A stretch of 64,000 bases of DNA from Psychromonas sp. L1A2 (GTDB lineage Bacteria > Pseudomonadota > Gammaproteobacteria > Enterobacterales > Psychromonadaceae), in contig NZ_WUAG01000001.1 in NCBI RefSeq assembly GCF_009828855.1, forward strand, positions 1,612,001-1,676,000. Direction: 5' to 3'. This document shows positions 50,420 through 59,832 of the stretch, in pieces. The position numbers were made by a program, and so were the translations under genes. The first letter of the stretch is position 1; each line of letters opens with the position of its first letter. The notes under the pieces were generated by a model. The model saw nothing but the letters and a program-made list of their open reading frames with translations, made no database searches and was not told the DNA's origin.

Positions 50420-52327
50420 ATGCCAATTATTACTCTTCCCGATGGAAATCAACGTCAATTTGACACTACTACTTCAATTATGGATATCGCAGCAGATATC
50501 GGTCCTGGTTTAGCGAAAGCTTGTATTGCAGGTCGCGTTAACGGACAACTTGTAGATGCTTGTGATCCTATTGAAACTGATGCAGACGTATCAATTATCA
50601 CCAATAAAGATGATGAAGGTCTAGAAATATTACGTCACTCTTGTGCGCATTTGTTAGGTCATGCAATTAAACAATTGTACCCAGAAGCAAAAATGGCAAT
50701 AGGACCAACCATTGATAATGGTTTTTACTATGATATTGATCTTGATGTAACCATTAATGATGAAGAGTTAGCTAAAATTGAAAAACGCATGCAACAGCTA
50801 GTTAAAACTAACTATCAAGTTGTTAAAAAGAAAGTCAGCGTTGATGAAGCGATTGCAGTATTTAAAGAACGCAATGAACCTTATAAATTAGAAATTCTTG
50901 AAGGTATTGATAAAGAAGACCGTCCTGGTCTATACCATCATGAAGAATATGTCGATATGTGTCGTGGTCCACACGTACCGATGATGAAATTTAGCCAATG
51001 GTTTAAATTAATGAAAGTATCAGGCGCATATTGGCGTGCTGATTCTGATAACAAAATGTTACAACGTATATACGGTACAGCTTGGGCTGACAAAAAACAG
51101 CTAAATGCTTACTTAAAGCGCCTTGAAGAAGCGGCTAAACGTGATCACCGTAAAATTGGTAAACAGTTAGATCTTTACCATATGCAAGATGAAGCACCGG
51201 GTATGGTGTTCTGGCATCCAAATGGTTGGACTATTTTCCGTGAGCTTGAAAGTTATATTCGTGAACAAACGGTTGCCTTTGGTTACCAAGAAGTAAAAGC
51301 GCCACAAATACTAGATCGTTCTTTATGGGAAAAGTCGGGTCACTGGGATAAATACAAAGACGGTATGTTCTGTACTTGTAGTGAAAACCGTGATTATGCA
51401 ATTAAACCAATGAACTGTCCTGGTCACGTACAAATCTTTAACCAAGGTTTAAAATCGTACCGTGACTTACCATTACGATTATCTGAATTTGGTTCATGTC
51501 ACCGTAATGAGCCATCGGGTTCTTTACATGGTTTAATGCGTGTACGTGGTTTTACACAAGATGATGCGCATATCTTCTGTACAGAAGCGCAAATTCTTGA
51601 AGAAGTATCAGCATGCATTAACATGGTCTTCGAATGTTATAAAACATTTGGTTTCGAAGATATCGTAGTTAAATTGTCGACTCGTCCTGAAAAACGTGTC
51701 GGTGATGATGCAACATGGGATAAATCTGAAGCTGCTTTAGCACATGCATTAGATGAAAATGGTGTTAAATTTGAATACTTACCAGGCGAAGGTGCTTTCT
51801 ATGGTCCAAAAATAGAATTTACTTTGTATGATTGTTTAGGTCGTGCATGGCAATGTGGTACAATACAATTAGATTTTTCAATGCCGGGTCGTTTAGATGC
51901 CACTTATGTTGGTGAAGATAACGAACGACATACTCCAGTAATGATTCACCGAGCTATTCTTGGTTCGTTAGAGCGTTTCATTGGTATCTTAACTGAAGAG
52001 TATGCAGGTATTTACCCAACTTGGTTATCACCTCAACAGGTGGTTGTGATGAATATTACTGACAAACAGTCAGATTTTGTCACTGAAGTAGTAAATAAAT
52101 TGAAAAAATCGGGTGTTAGAGCCATTTCGGACTTGAGAAATGAGAAGATAGGCTTTAAAATCCGCGAGCATACATTAAAGCGCGTTCCTTACTTACTCGT
52201 TATCGGAGACCAAGAGGTCGAAGCAAATGAAGTAGCAGTAAGAACACGCAAGGGTGATGACCTTGGTAAGATGCAGGTTGATAATTTCATTGACCATGTA
52301 AAACAAGAAATCATCACACGTTCATAA
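50420..52327 (+). CDS. thrS: Threonyl-tRNA synthetase
   Basis: ThrRS charges tRNA-Thr. The 635-residue protein has an N-terminal TGS domain (about 1-61), an editing domain (about 65-225, [13 protein letters not shown] and the CRGPHVP zinc-type site), the class II core with [34 protein letters not shown] (motif 2) and [15 protein letters not shown] (motif 3), and an anticodon-binding domain (about 530-635). GAGGAATTCGC stands before the ATG. It leads the classic thrS-infC-rpmI-rplT run. Confidence 0.97.
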   Translation: MPIITLPDGNQRQFDTTTSIMDIAADIGPGLAKACIAGRVNGQLVDACDPIETDADVSIITNKDDEGLEILRHSCAHLLGHAIKQLYPEAKMAIGPTIDNGFYYDIDLDVTINDEELAKIEKRMQQLVKTNYQVVKKKVSVDEAIAVFKERNEPYKLEILEGIDKEDRPGLYHHEEYVDMCRGPHVPMMKFSQWFKLMKVSGAYWRADSDNKMLQRIYGTAWADKKQLNAYLKRLEEAAKRDHRKIGKQLDLYHMQDEAPGMVFWHPNGWTIFRELESYIREQTVAFGYQEVKAPQILDRSLWEKSGHWDKYKDGMFCTCSENRDYAIKPMNCPGHVQIFNQGLKSYRDLPLRLSEFGSCHRNEPSGSLHGLMRVRGFTQDDAHIFCTEAQILEEVSACINMVFECYKTFGFEDIVVKLSTRPEKRVGDDATWDKSEAALAHALDENGVKFEYLPGEGAFYGPKIEFTLYDCLGRAWQCGTIQLDFSMPGRLDATYVGEDNERHTPVMIHRAILGSLERFIGILTEEYAGIYPTWLSPQQVVVMNITDKQSDFVTEVVNKLKKSGVRAISDLRNEKIGFKIREHTLKRVPYLLVIGDQEVEANEVAVRTRKGDDLGKMQVDNFIDHVKQEIITRS

Positions 52328-52347
52328 ATAACTTGGAGGAATTTGTT

Positions 52348-52890
52348 ATAAAAGGTGCAAAAAAAGCCCCGCAAACGGGCAATAAACATCGTTTAAACGA
52401 TGAAATAACTGGTACTGAAGTACGTCTTTCTGATTCAGAAGGCAAGCCAGTTGGTATTGTTTCTTTAGAAGAAGCAAAAAATATGGCATTTGACACAGAC
52501 TTGGATCTAGTTGAGATCAGTCCGAATGCCGAGCCGCCAGTTTGTCGCATCATGAACTATGGCAAATTTCTCTTTGAAAAGAGTAAATCCGTTAAAGAAC
52601 AACGGAAGAATCAGAAACAGGTTCAGTTGAAGGAAATAAAATTCCGTCCTGGGACTGATGATGGCGATTATCAGGTAAAACTACGCAGCCTGACTCGCTT
52701 TCTTGAAGAGGGTAACAAAGCCAAAGTAACGCTACGTTTTCGTGGTCGTGAAATGGCGCATCAATCACTTGGGATGGAATTATTAAATCGCGTTAAAAAC
52801 GATTTAGTTGAAATCTCTACTGTCGAATCTTTCCCTAAACTGGAAGGTCGTCAAATGGTGATGGTACTTGGCCCTAAACGTGCTAGCTAA
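52348..52890 (+). CDS. infC: Translation initiation factor IF-3, apparent AUA start
   Basis: IF-3 keeps the ribosome subunits apart and proofreads the start codon. The frame is open from a TTG at 52333, but that TTG lies inside the strong ribosome site GGAGGA (52335-52340). Seven bases on stands ATA, AAA, GGT, GCA, AAA at 52348, aligned with the E. coli infC start (ATT AAA GGC GGA AAA). Starting there gives 180 residues, the E. coli length. I infer ATA as the start; like the AUU of E. coli it would let IF-3 repress its own synthesis. The rest is standard: [72 protein letters not shown]. Confidence 0.92.
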   Translation: MKGAKKAPQTGNKHRLNDEITGTEVRLSDSEGKPVGIVSLEEAKNMAFDTDLDLVEISPNAEPPVCRIMNYGKFLFEKSKSVKEQRKNQKQVQLKEIKFRPGTDDGDYQVKLRSLTRFLEEGNKAKVTLRFRGREMAHQSLGMELLNRVKNDLVEISTVESFPKLEGRQMVMVLGPKRAS

Positions 52891-52985
52891 GGCATAAAGT
52901 AGTATTGATGTGCGAATATGAGAATATTCGCACTATTTACTCGCCTTACTGGTTTAATTTAAATTTTAACAATGCGGAGTTCGCA

Positions 52986-53183
52986 ATGCCTAAAATGAAA
53001 TCTAACAAAGGTGCTGCAAAGCGCTTTAAAAAGACTGCTTCTGGTGGTTTTAAACGTAAGCAATCTCACTTACGTCATATCCTTACTAAGAAATCTACTA
53101 AACGTAAACGCCATCTACGTGCTCAAAGCATGGTAGCTAAAGTAGACGTACCTAGTATTAACAGAATGTTACCATTCGCTTAA
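52986..53183 (+). CDS. rpmI: Ribosomal protein bL35
   Basis: The 65-residue, very basic protein starts [20 protein letters not shown] and ends [15 protein letters not shown], the standard bL35. The start at 52986 has GGAG upstream; the longer frame back to 52905 is an artefact of open sequence. rplT follows after 16 bases. Confidence 0.97.
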   Translation: MPKMKSNKGAAKRFKKTASGGFKRKQSHLRHILTKKSTKRKRHLRAQSMVAKVDVPSINRMLPFA

Positions 53184-53199
53184 GTAAGGAATATATAAA

Positions 53200-53556
53200 A
53201 TGCCAAGAGTAAAACGCGGTGTACAAGCTCGTGCACGCCATAAAAAAGTCTTAAAACAAGCTAAAGGTTATTACGGAGCTCGTTCACGTGTTTATCGCGT
53301 AGCGGTTCAAGCAGTAACTAAAGCTGGTCAATACGCTTACCGTGACCGTCGTCAACGTAAACGTCAGTTCCGTCAACTATGGATTGCACGTATTAATGCT
53401 GCATCTCGTATTAGCGGATTATCTTACAGCCGTTTCATCAATGGTCTTAAAAAGGCTTCTGTTGAAATCGATCGTAAGATCTTAGCTGACATAGCTGTAT
53501 TTGATAAAGCAACATTTGCTCATTTAGTAGAAGTTGCAAAAAAAGCGCTAGCTTAA
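53200..53556 (+). CDS. rplT: Ribosomal protein bL20
   Basis: The 118-residue basic protein ([40 protein letters not shown]) is bL20, an early assembly protein of the large subunit. In E. coli it also represses the rpmI-rplT mRNA. Length is the family norm. It ends the thrS-infC-rpmI-rplT run and is followed by a strong terminator. Confidence 0.98.
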   Translation: MPRVKRGVQARARHKKVLKQAKGYYGARSRVYRVAVQAVTKAGQYAYRDRRQRKRQFRQLWIARINAASRISGLSYSRFINGLKKASVEIDRKILADIAVFDKATFAHLVEVAKKALA

Positions 53557-53582
53557 TCATTTATTGATTAACAGTATTGAAG

Positions 53583-53608
53583 AAGGAGACATTTAGTCTC
53601 CTTTTTTT
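53583..53608 (+). terminator. Rho-independent terminator after rplT
   Basis: AAGGAGAC-ATTTA-GTCTCCTT followed by more T. It is 26 nt past the rplT stop. Confidence 0.93.
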
Positions 53609-53755
53609 TATCTAAATTTTGTTGTCGTAACCTATTAAATATTTTTAGACTCTTCTTTATTTTTATTTAAAAATCTTACCCATTAAATCTGACTTTTCTG
53701 ATCTTTGAATTTACTTTATTTGCTTGTTGAACCATTAAAGCAATGACATAAAGTA

Positions 53756-53923
53756 TATAAGACCAATCACACTAATTAAGTTATCTATTTTACTTGTTAA
53801 AATAACTTATTTCTTCGTTGTAAATTTCGTAAAGGGAACAACCATTTAGCTCAATTTTCGCCTTGAACTAAGTCATTTTTCCTGCGCAAAATTTAGATCA
53901 CTTATTTAATGTAATCGGTATAA
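53756..53923. repeat. MITE-like element, subfamily 2, copy E
   Basis: About 168 bp non-coding. Left end TATAAGACCAATCACACTAA, right end GATCACTTATTTAATGTAAT then CGGTATAA. The right end is very like that of subfamily 1 (TGATCACTTATTTAATTCCA then TTGGTATAA), and the inner TTTTTCCTGCGCAA and CGTTGTAAATTTCGTAAAGG also align with the A/B copies (TTTTTCCTGCGCAA, CGTTGTGAGTTTTGAAGTG), so the two subfamilies share an ancestor. Confidence 0.8.
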
Positions 53924-54032
53924 GAGCAATCACACTAATTAACGGATCTATTTTACTTGTTAAAATAACTTATTTCTTCGTTTTTCCTTTTACGAAATTT
54001 ATAACGAAGCAGTGTGTTTTTTAGCCAGTACA
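53919..54032. repeat. MITE-like element, subfamily 2, rearranged partial copy F
   Basis: Begins at the right edge of copy E with AGCAATCACACTAATTAACG and TTTTACTTGTTAAAATAACT, the left end of the element again, then continues with TTTTACGAAATTTATAACGA and TTTTTTAGCCAGTA, which is the left half in inverse orientation (compare copy C). It is thus two facing left halves without a right end, joined head to tail to copy E. Confidence 0.65.
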
Positions 54033-54102
54033 TAATCATGAATTCCATTTATGTTATCAATTATTCAATTTGCTCCCCTGAATTAACGTAAATATCAGTA
54101 TT

Positions 54103-54127
54103 ATGACAGTTGTAATATAACTGTCAT
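54103..54127 (+). promoter_or_regulatory. Pho box upstream of pstC
   Basis: TTGTAATATAACTGTCAT at 54110-54127 is a PhoB site (TTGTAAT-ATAA-CTGTCAT; compare TTGTCAT-ATAA-CTGTCAT before phoB). Together with ATGACAG at 54103-54109 it forms a perfect inverted repeat ATGACAG...CTGTCAT with 11 bases between. It is 46 bases before pstC. Confidence 0.85.
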
Positions 54128-54173
54128 AAAATAGACCTATAATCTTTGCTATCAATTATGTTGGAGATAGTAA

Positions 54174-56399
54174 ATGGAACGTGATTTAGCGACCACGCTA
54201 CAAGCTAATAAAAAGCGAGTGGTTAAGGATAAGTTAGTTAAATATGGCGTAACAATCGGTGGCACATCAGTGCTAGTCACTTTGTTATTAATTTTTGGGT
54301 ATCTTTTATATGTTGTATTACCCATTTTTGCACCTGTTAGCATTGAACAAAAACAATCCTTTCAACGTCAAAATTTAACACCTATTTATGCATTGGGCAT
54401 AGACGAGCAAAACGAAGTTGCTTACCAGATGGATAATCAAGGTTTGTTGAGCTTTTATTCATTAAGAGAACGTGATTTAGGTAAATCACTTCTAAAATAC
54501 CAAGCATTTGCAGATACTAATAATATAACTAAAACCATGCCGGTTAATGGTATGTTTGCTTTAGCCAATAATAGTGGTGAAGTGAAAATTGTTAAACCGG
54601 ATTTTGTAACTTCTTATCCAAAAGATAAACGATTAATCACGCCTGAAATTGATTTCCCATTAGGTGAAAATAGCTTTATCGTTTCTGAAGATAAACAAGC
54701 GTTAACACATCTTTCATTTGAAATGAATTCAGATTATGCGGGTATCGCTGCTGTTCAAAGTAACGGTGAAGGTGTATTTCTTCTATTAACAGCCGAAGAA
54801 AATTTCATGACTGATGAAGTGGTTTGGGAGCAAGCGTTATTTAAATTACCATCATTTCCTAATAAAGTAGACCAGTTACTATTAACACCAAATCTTAGAA
54901 AGTTGTTTGTTCGAAGTGGTAATGATTTACTCGTTTACGATATTTCTGACAGCAATGATATTCATATTTCATCAGCTTTTCAAATTAATGCTAAAGGCAG
55001 TAATGTAAATGATGTGCAGTTACTGACGGGCGCTAGTTCATTATTAGTTGCCAATGAGAATGGTGTTATTAGCCAGTGGTTTGAAGTGTTAAGTGAAAAT
55101 AAACGCGAATTTACTTATATTCGTGATTTTAAAGCCCCTGCAGAAGTAACAAGTATTGTTCCTGAATTCTTTCGTAAAGGGTTTTTAACCACTACGGAAG
55201 CTGGCGATTTATCTATTTTCCATTCAACAGGTGAAACTGAACTATTAACTGAGTCTATTTCTAAAGTAGGTTCTTTAGTTGTTGCGATTTCTCCACGTGC
55301 GAATGCAATTCTTGTCGCAGATAAAGATGTTATTAAGCTTTATCATGTAGATAATGAGCATCCAGAGATCACTTGGTCTGCGTTATGGCAAGAAGTTTGG
55401 TATGAAGGTTACCCTGAACCACAATATGTTTGGCAATCAACCTCTGCTAGTGATGATTTTGAAGCTAAAATGAGTCTTGTACCCATTTCATTCGGTACTA
55501 TCAAAGCCGCTTTTTACGCGATGTTATTTGCTGTGCCAATTTCGATATCAGCTGCTATTTACACTGCGTATTTTATGGCCCCTAGTATCAGAACTTATAT
55601 CAAACCAACGGTTGAAATAATGGAAGCATTACCTACTGTTATTTTAGGGTTCTTGGCTGGTTTATGGCTAGCGCCGATTGTTGAAAATCAATTGCCAGGT
55701 ATTATTTTATTGATGATAAGTCTGCCGGCTAGTGTACTCGTTGCTGCGATTATCTGGACTAATTTACCAAAATCATTAAGTGACAAAGTAAGCGAAGGTG
55801 TGTTGCCATTAGTGTTATTGCCTATTCTTGTTGCGACTGGTTATTTCTCAATGGCGTTTAGTGACACGCTTGAAATCTGGTTATTCAATGGTGATACCCG
55901 TATGTATTTAACCAATGAATTGGGTATTAACTTTGACCAACGTAACTCGTTAATTGTTGGTATCGCAATGGGGTTCGCGGTTATTCCAACTATCTTCTCA
56001 ATTGCTGAAGATGCCATCTTTAGTGTGCCTAAGAGTTTAACCATGGGGTCATTAGCATTAGGTGCGACACGCTGGCAAACACTGGCTAAAGTAGTTATTT
56101 TAACTGCTAGTCCAGGTATTTTCTCTGCTGTGATGATGGGAATGGGACGTGCCGTAGGTGAAACGATGATTGTATTAATGGCGACAGGTAATACACCAAT
56201 CATGGATTGGAACATCTTCGAAGGGATGCGTACTTTATCAGCAAATATAGCAGTGGAAATGCCGGAATCGGAAGTAGGCAGTTCACATTACCGAGTTTTA
56301 TTCCTCGCTGCATTTGTGTTGTTTCTCTTTACCTTCTTCTTCAACACCATTGCTGAGTTTATACGTCAGCGTTTGCGTGAAAAATATTCAAGCCTATAA
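54174..56399 (+). CDS. pstC: Phosphate ABC transporter permease PstC, large form
   Basis: A 741-residue permease: an N-terminal membrane segment (about 25-52), a long periplasmic region of nearly 400 residues, and the PstC permease domain at the C-terminal end (about 440-735), with ISISAAIYTAYFMAPSIRTY, TVEIMEALPTVILGFLAGLW, the coupling loop SLALGATRWQTLAKVVIL and MGMGRAVGETMIVLMATGNT. Usual PstC proteins have about 310-320 residues, so the periplasmic region is an addition, a form I recall in Vibrio/Shewanella relatives. It heads pstC-pstA-pstB-phoU, 46 bases behind a Pho box. No pstS is nearby. Confidence 0.9.
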   Translation: MERDLATTLQANKKRVVKDKLVKYGVTIGGTSVLVTLLLIFGYLLYVVLPIFAPVSIEQKQSFQRQNLTPIYALGIDEQNEVAYQMDNQGLLSFYSLRERDLGKSLLKYQAFADTNNITKTMPVNGMFALANNSGEVKIVKPDFVTSYPKDKRLITPEIDFPLGENSFIVSEDKQALTHLSFEMNSDYAGIAAVQSNGEGVFLLLTAEENFMTDEVVWEQALFKLPSFPNKVDQLLLTPNLRKLFVRSGNDLLVYDISDSNDIHISSAFQINAKGSNVNDVQLLTGASSLLVANENGVISQWFEVLSENKREFTYIRDFKAPAEVTSIVPEFFRKGFLTTTEAGDLSIFHSTGETELLTESISKVGSLVVAISPRANAILVADKDVIKLYHVDNEHPEITWSALWQEVWYEGYPEPQYVWQSTSASDDFEAKMSLVPISFGTIKAAFYAMLFAVPISISAAIYTAYFMAPSIRTYIKPTVEIMEALPTVILGFLAGLWLAPIVENQLPGIILLMISLPASVLVAAIIWTNLPKSLSDKVSEGVLPLVLLPILVATGYFSMAFSDTLEIWLFNGDTRMYLTNELGINFDQRNSLIVGIAMGFAVIPTIFSIAEDAIFSVPKSLTMGSLALGATRWQTLAKVVILTASPGIFSAVMMGMGRAVGETMIVLMATGNTPIMDWNIFEGMRTLSANIAVEMPESEVGSSHYRVLFLAAFVLFLFTFFFNTIAEFIRQRLREKYSSL

Positions 56400-56415
56400 A
56401 TAGGAGTTAGTTATT

Positions 56416-58074
56416 ATGGGTAAATGGTTTAAATCAGGCACACCGTGGATTTGGATGACAGGTGGTGCTGTAAGTTTGAGTTTGATTGCAGTTATTGGGT
56501 TATTTCTACTGATTGGTTGGAGAGGGTTAAGCTTCTTTTGGCCTGCGACAGTGTATGAATTCTCAATGCAAAATGAGCAAGGTGAACAGTCAGTTTTAAT
56601 TGGTGAAATTTATGACCAAGAACATGTATTAAAACAACAGTTAATTGATGGTGGTGTTACTGGGTTAGAAGACTATCCAGAATCATTAGAACGTTTTTTA
56701 ATTAAAACAGGTAACCGTGAATATGTTGATTTAGACTTCCAATGGATTTTAGAAACAATTATTCAAGATAAGAAAGTTGCACATGACGTTGTTGTTTTTG
56801 AAAGAACTAAAAATGGTAATTTTTATGGTTATTTAGATTCTATTAATGAAGGTGAACAAAAGCTTAATATTGAGCAGGGTCGTTTAGACGATGAACTTAA
56901 TTTGCGTCTTGAACGTGCGCTTGAGTTTCGTGATAAAGAGCATGGGCTATTAACGGGTGATATCGGTCGTATTAATAACGATCTAGACCGCATTCGTCTA
57001 AAGCAACGTAAGCTAGAGTTAGACGGTGAATTAACAGAGCAAAAAATTGCTGAATTTGCGGCTAGCAGTGATGCGTTACGAGCTGAATACTTAGGATTAG
57101 AAAGCGAGTTATTTAGTTATCGTGATCAAGCAAAGCGCGACAGTGTGGTAGTAAAAGATATGACTGGGCGTTTAGTGACGATGCCACTATCTTATATATT
57201 AGACTTCTATCAACCCAATGATATGAGCTTTATGCAGAAAGTAGGGCATTGGTTCCATCAGGTTTATAAATTTGTGAGTAGCGACCCGCGTGAAGCCAAT
57301 ACAGAAGGTGGTGTGTTCCCTGCTATCTTTGGTACTGTTTTCATGGTGATGTTAATGGCTGTGATTGTGACGCCATTTGGTGTGGTTGCGGCTATTTATT
57401 TGCATGAATATGCAGGTAAAAATAACATTACTAAATTTATTCGTATCGCTGTAATCAATCTATCTGGTGTACCGTCTATTGTTTATGGTGTATTTGGTTT
57501 AGGTTTCTTTGTTTATATTCTGGGTGGCAGTATCGACCAATTACTTTACCCTGAAGCATTACCATCACCGACATTTGGTTCACCAGGTGTCCTGTGGTCA
57601 GCGTTAACATTAGCTATTTTAACGTTACCAGTGGTTATTGTATCAACGGAAGAAGGGTTAAGCCGTATACCAAGTACCTTACGTGAAGGTTCTTTAGCAT
57701 TAGGTGCAACAAAGTCAGAAACGTTATGGAGGATTGTTATTCCAATGGCAAGTCCTGCTATTATGACCGGTTTGATTTTAGCCGTTGCGCGTGCAGCTGG
57801 TGAAGTGGCCCCGTTAATGCTGGTCGGAGTGGTGAAAATTGCACCAACATTGCCCGTTGATGGAAACTTCCCGTTCTTACATTTAGACCGTAAGTTTATG
57901 CATTTAGGTTTCCATATCTACGATGTTGGTTTCCAAAGTCCAAATGTTGAAGCAGCACGTCCATTGGTTTATGCAACCTCGTTTTTATTAGTCACCGTTA
58001 TTATTGGTTTGAATTTAGCAGCTATTGCTATCCGTAATAACTTACGTGAAAAGTACCGAGCATTAGAGCACTAA
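56416..58074 (+). CDS. pstA: Phosphate ABC transporter permease PstA, large form
   Basis: A 552-residue permease with an N-terminal membrane segment (about 12-38), a charged periplasmic region (about 40-290) that contains a coiled-coil-like part (about 140-225, EGEQKLNIEQGRLDDELNLR and the following ELTEQKIAEFAAS), and the PstA permease domain (about 300-545: YLHEYAGKNNITKFIRIAVI, NLSGVPSIVYGVFGLGFF, the coupling loop SLALGATKSETLWRIVIP, VARAAGEVAPLMLVGVV). E. coli PstA has about 296 residues, so this too is an enlarged form, matching the enlarged PstC. Confidence 0.9.
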   Translation: MGKWFKSGTPWIWMTGGAVSLSLIAVIGLFLLIGWRGLSFFWPATVYEFSMQNEQGEQSVLIGEIYDQEHVLKQQLIDGGVTGLEDYPESLERFLIKTGNREYVDLDFQWILETIIQDKKVAHDVVVFERTKNGNFYGYLDSINEGEQKLNIEQGRLDDELNLRLERALEFRDKEHGLLTGDIGRINNDLDRIRLKQRKLELDGELTEQKIAEFAASSDALRAEYLGLESELFSYRDQAKRDSVVVKDMTGRLVTMPLSYILDFYQPNDMSFMQKVGHWFHQVYKFVSSDPREANTEGGVFPAIFGTVFMVMLMAVIVTPFGVVAAIYLHEYAGKNNITKFIRIAVINLSGVPSIVYGVFGLGFFVYILGGSIDQLLYPEALPSPTFGSPGVLWSALTLAILTLPVVIVSTEEGLSRIPSTLREGSLALGATKSETLWRIVIPMASPAIMTGLILAVARAAGEVAPLMLVGVVKIAPTLPVDGNFPFLHLDRKFMHLGFHIYDVGFQSPNVEAARPLVYATSFLLVTVIIGLNLAAIAIRNNLREKYRALEH

Positions 58075-58166
58075 TATAACGCTATATGTTAAAAGTGACA
58101 TATTACGAATTGAATATTATAAATCCACGCACCTCAGTGTGCGCGAATAAAGATTAGGAAAGACAA

Positions 58167-58979
58167 ATGATTGATTTTTCAAATTTAAACCCGAAAGGGG
58201 CTGACTTAAACGCGCTAACTGCTGAAAACACAGCGTTAGAGATTAAAAATTTAGATTTATTCTACGGTGATAAACAGGCGTTACATAATGTATCGATGAA
58301 GATACCTAAAGGTAAAGTGACTGCGTTTATCGGTCCATCTGGTTGTGGTAAATCAACATTATTACGTTGTATCAATCGCATGAATGACTTAGTTGAAATT
58401 TGTCGTGTTGATGGCAATATCGAGTTACAAGGCATTAATATCTATGATAAATCAGTTGATGTTGCTTCGTTACGTCGTCGTATCGGTATGGTATTCCAAC
58501 GTCCAAACCCTTTCCCTAAATCTATCTATGAAAATGTCGTGTACGGATTGCGCCTACAAGGTATTAATGACCGACGTACATTAGATGAAGCATGCGAGAC
58601 ATCACTGCGTGGTGCTGCTTTATGGAATGAAGTAAAAGACAGATTACATGATAACGCATTTGGTCTTTCTGGTGGTCAGCAACAACGTTTAGTCATTGCA
58701 CGTGCCATTGCTATTGGCCCTGAAGTGCTATTGTTAGATGAACCAACTTCAGCACTGGATCCAATCTCTACATTAACGATTGAAGAATTGATTACTGAAT
58801 TAAAGAAAAAGTTCACGGTTGTGATCGTTACGCATAATATGCAACAAGCAGCACGTGTGTCAGATCAAACGGCCTTTATGTACATGGGTAAATTAATTGA
58901 ATATTCGGATACCAATACCTTATTCACTTCGCCAACACAAAAACAGACAGAAGATTACATTACTGGCCGTTACGGTTAA
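58167..58979 (+). CDS. pstB: Phosphate ABC transporter ATPase PstB
   Basis: The 270-residue ATPase drives phosphate import. Walker [10 protein letters not shown] lies at 56-64, Q-loop [17 protein letters not shown], signature [16 protein letters not shown], Walker [13 protein letters not shown] and the switch histidine VTHNMQQA. The end EDYITGRYG is the usual PstB ending. AGGAAAG lies before the ATG. phoU follows after 13 bases. Confidence 0.97.
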   Translation: MIDFSNLNPKGADLNALTAENTALEIKNLDLFYGDKQALHNVSMKIPKGKVTAFIGPSGCGKSTLLRCINRMNDLVEICRVDGNIELQGINIYDKSVDVASLRRRIGMVFQRPNPFPKSIYENVVYGLRLQGINDRRTLDEACETSLRGAALWNEVKDRLHDNAFGLSGGQQQRLVIARAIAIGPEVLLLDEPTSALDPISTLTIEELITELKKKFTVVIVTHNMQQAARVSDQTAFMYMGKLIEYSDTNTLFTSPTQKQTEDYITGRYG

Positions 58980-58992
58980 ATGAGGAAATAAA

Positions 58993-59697
58993 ATGGAAAA
59001 CTTAAATTTAAACCGTCATATTTCAGGACAATTTAATAATGAGATTGAAAGTGTGCGTAACCAAGTTATGCAAATGGGCGGGCTTATTGAACAACAATTA
59101 GCTGATGCATTGTCTGCAATGGCTGAAAATGATCTAGAGTTAGCACGTAAAGTTATTGTTAAAGATAATGAAGTCAATGAATTCGAAACAAAGGTTGACC
59201 AAGATTGTTCTCGTATTATCGCTAAACGTCAACCTGCAGCATCTGATTTACGCTTGATTTTAACGATCATGAAAACAGTGACTGAACTTGAACGAGTAGG
59301 TGATAGTATTACTGCTATTGCTAAAACAGTTATCGAAAATCACGGTAAAAAAGTACCGTCGTTAATCGGCCTAGAGAATATGGGCCAGATTACGATGAAA
59401 ATGTTGCATAATGCGCTAGATGCCTTTACTCGCTTAGATCTTCATGCTGCCATTGCAGTACATAACGAAGATAAGAAAGTAAATCGTCAATACGAAAGTA
59501 TTTTACGTGAATTAATGACGTTTATGATGGAAGACCCTCGTTCTGTACCATTTGTACTTAACGTTTTAGCCTCAGCACGAGCAATTGAACGTATTGGTGA
59601 CAGATGTCAAAATATCTGTGAACAAATTGTATATTTAGTGAAAGGTATTGATGTCCGTCATGCTACTGAAGAAGAGATTAATTCTTTAATTGAATAG
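58993..59697 (+). CDS. phoU: Phosphate signalling regulator PhoU
   Basis: PhoU passes the state of the Pst transporter to PhoR and restrains the Pho response. The 234-residue all-helical protein has the two PhoU repeats with metal-type motifs ETKVDQDCSRIIAKRQPAAS, DLRLILTIMKTVTELERVGD and ASARAIERIGDRCQNICEQI. Length fits the family. It is the last gene of the operon, followed by a terminator. Confidence 0.97.
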   Translation: MENLNLNRHISGQFNNEIESVRNQVMQMGGLIEQQLADALSAMAENDLELARKVIVKDNEVNEFETKVDQDCSRIIAKRQPAASDLRLILTIMKTVTELERVGDSITAIAKTVIENHGKKVPSLIGLENMGQITMKMLHNALDAFTRLDLHAAIAVHNEDKKVNRQYESILRELMTFMMEDPRSVPFVLNVLASARAIERIGDRCQNICEQIVYLVKGIDVRHATEEEINSLIE

Positions 59698-59726
59698 CGG
59701 TTAATAGCACATTTAACGTACCTTAT

Positions 59727-59763
59727 AAAAAGCGTAGATGAATTTATTTATCTGCGCTTTTTT
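59727..59763 (+). terminator. Rho-independent terminator after phoU
   Basis: AAAAGCG-t-AGAT pairs with ATCT-g-CGCTTTT around GAATTTATTT, ending in a T run. It is 30 nt after the phoU stop. Confidence 0.85.
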
Positions 59764-59832
59764 CATTTTAACGACAAACCTTTGCAGCCTATATAGCATC
59801 AGGTATACTCCGCATTTTATTTAGACTGTTAC

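Noticed and set aside
52333..52347. TTG start for infC
   Set aside because: The TTG lies at the edge of the ribosome site itself and has nothing upstream to place a ribosome; the length and alignment fit the ATA at 52348.
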